DNA of 36,429 bases from Calditerricola satsumensis (GTDB lineage Bacteria; Bacillota; Bacilli; Calditerricolales; Calditerricolaceae): positions 1 to 36,429 of the forward strand of contig NZ_BMOF01000020.1 in NCBI RefSeq assembly GCF_014646935.1. Reading direction: 5' to 3'. The position numbers and the translations under genes are program-made. The notes beneath the pieces are model-generated. The model was not told the DNA's origin, searched no databases, and was given only the letters and a program-made list of their open reading frames with translations. Below are positions 35,574 to 36,429 of this stretch, one piece after another. Within the stretch, counting starts at the first letter, position 1. The number at the start of each line of letters is the position of its first letter.

Positions 35574-36429
35574 CTACCCGACCTCAAGAGGTTCTTGGTT
35601 AGGTGGCTCGGGGGAGGGAGCCCAAGGACCCCGAGCCACGATTTTTTCGAGCTCATCATGAAGATCGAGCGGGTTGAGCGTTTCAAACTGAGCCTTGAGC
35701 ATGTGTTCCATCTCCGGTTTTAAGGCGCCGCTTTCGATCAGGCGTTGGAAAGGCGTGCGGGCTTGGTCGAAGCGTTTGCGAATGCGCTTGCCTTCGTAGG
35801 ATTTTTCGACGACCTTGCGGGTGGGCAGAAAGAGATTGGCGTAGGGGTCGAGGAGGGCATAGACGGCGTTGAGCCACGCCACAGCCTCTTGGGTGTCATA
35901 GCGGGCATAGCCCACGATTTCGCGAACGAACTGGCGGTTTTTTTGTTCGACATGGGGGTTGTCGTTTTTGCGGTAGGGACGGCTGCGCATAAACGCAATT
36001 CCCTTTTGCTTGCAGAAACGGAGGAGATGATGGTTCAAGAACTCGGAACCGTTGTCACTGTGGAGGGTATGGACGGCTGTAGGCCACTGCGAGAGGATGG
36101 ATTCCAAGGCCGCGAAGACAGCTTTTTGGCTTTTGCCGAGGATGGCCTGGCGGCGGCTGTAGCCGGTGACCATGTCGGTCACGGACAAGGTGCAGGCGAA
36201 CAGGCCGGATGAGTCGCCGCCATTGTGTTCGACGAGATCGATTTCCAGGGCGCCGGGGCGGGATTCGTTCCAAGGGAGCCGGCCTGCAGGGATGTCCCTT
36301 TTCAAGCGATTGGCGGGTTTGGGGCGCAGAAAGCGCTTGGGTTTGGGCGAGTCGAATTCCTTCAGGCGCCGAGCGAGCGTAGAGCGGCTGATTTGGGCGA
36401 GTTGCTGGCGGATGAGCGGGGTTAAGCGA
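35574..36429 (-). CDS. DDE (rve-type) transposase, 5' end outside window
   Basis: At least 284 residues; the frame stays open to the window edge. An HTH-like segment (LTPLIRQQLAQISRSTLARR) precedes the integrase core: first Asp in GALEIDLVEHNGG, second in LHSDNGSEFLN, and Glu in NPHVEQKNRQFV. The C-terminal region (LDPYANLFLPTRKV ...) is intact and stops at 35574. The fold is IS481/IS3-like integrase, but I cannot assign the IS family. A TTG at 36303-36305 is in frame but is internal, since conserved sequence continues upstream. Confidence 0.85.
   Translation of the reverse strand, partial: RLTPLIRQQLAQISRSTLARRLKEFDSPKPKRFLRPKPANRLKRDIPAGRLPWNESRPGALEIDLVEHNGGDSSGLFACTLSVTDMVTGYSRRQAILGKSQKAVFAALESILSQWPTAVHTLHSDNGSEFLNHHLLRFCKQKGIAFMRSRPYRKNDNPHVEQKNRQFVREIVGYARYDTQEAVAWLNAVYALLDPYANLFLPTRKVVEKSYEGKRIRKRFDQARTPFQRLIESGALKPEMEHMLKAQFETLNPLDLHDELEKIVARGPWAPSPEPPNQEPLEVG

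Larger units (their letters stand above)
35465..36429 (-). mobile_element. Insertion sequence, partial, running off the window
   Basis: Begins at TGTCAACTCAC (35465), the same terminus seen inverted at 1-57, and contains a DDE transposase gene cut by the window edge. The end carries two copies of a 22-base motif 35 bp apart, a layout seen where a transposase binds several end sites. Confidence 0.8.

Noticed and set aside
36303-36305. TTG as start of the right-hand transposase
   Set aside because: The frame continues upstream to the window edge with a plausible helix-turn-helix, so the true start is outside.

Overview
The window looks like chromosomal DNA of a GC-rich, Gram-positive, Bacillales-type bacterium, possibly a thermophile. 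This is an inference from gene content and order. The ccpN - PPDK regulator - ppdK - dnaG - sigA - trmK - nif3 (yqfO) series is a Bacillus-type neighbourhood. Glycerol genes under a GlpP antiterminator, a CcpA-type cre site and purine-rich Shine-Dalgarno sequences also fit Firmicutes. Against this, the RNase P RNA reads as the A structural class rather than the B class usual in Bacillales.

Layout. 1-57 is the end of an insertion sequence. 155-502 is an orphan coiled-coil protein. 558-3300 (minus) holds an SGNH hydrolase and an ABC-2 exporter pair. 3351-5055 (plus) is a motA/motB stator operon with a sigma-D-like promoter and its own terminator. 5108-6895 (minus) holds a LysM/coiled-coil protein, rnpB, and a secreted LysM-3D protein whose start region lies in a 14-bp perfect inverted repeat. 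7045-9220 (minus) is a class III CoA-transferase followed by fused remnants of an acyl-CoA synthetase and a carboxymuconolactone-decarboxylase gene. 9401-14506 (minus) is a DJ-1 protein, PepF, Nif3/YqfO and TrmK, with one unknown plus-strand gene at 13209. 14639-17543 (minus) is an acyl-CoA synthetase/acyl-CoA dehydrogenase operon behind a good sigma-A promoter and a palindromic operator candidate.

18006-25486 (minus) is the core of the window: sigA and dnaG, then the PEP/pyruvate module ppdK, its Thr kinase/phosphorylase regulator, and ccpN. Both ccpN and the regulator appear to start at AUC codons. In ccpN an in-frame stop 6 nt upstream excludes any longer canonical start. 25928-27937 is transketolase, and 28095-28790 (plus) is an exported stalk/PrcB-like protein.

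28823-34022 (minus) is the glycerol regulon glpF-glpK-glpD-glpP. glpF and glpD each have a promoter, a leader with a shared sequence motif, and an intrinsic terminator directly behind it. This is the layout expected for GlpP antitermination. A cre-like site overlaps the glpF promoter, and glpP is the last gene, so it is made from the operon it controls.

34031-35355 is an ISL3-family element whose end lies 8 bp from the glpF -35 box. 35465-36429 is the start of a second IS, whose terminus matches, in inverted orientation, the one at 1-57. The unique sequence is therefore bounded on both sides by the same IS family. I found no CRISPR array, tRNA, prophage or clear defence system.
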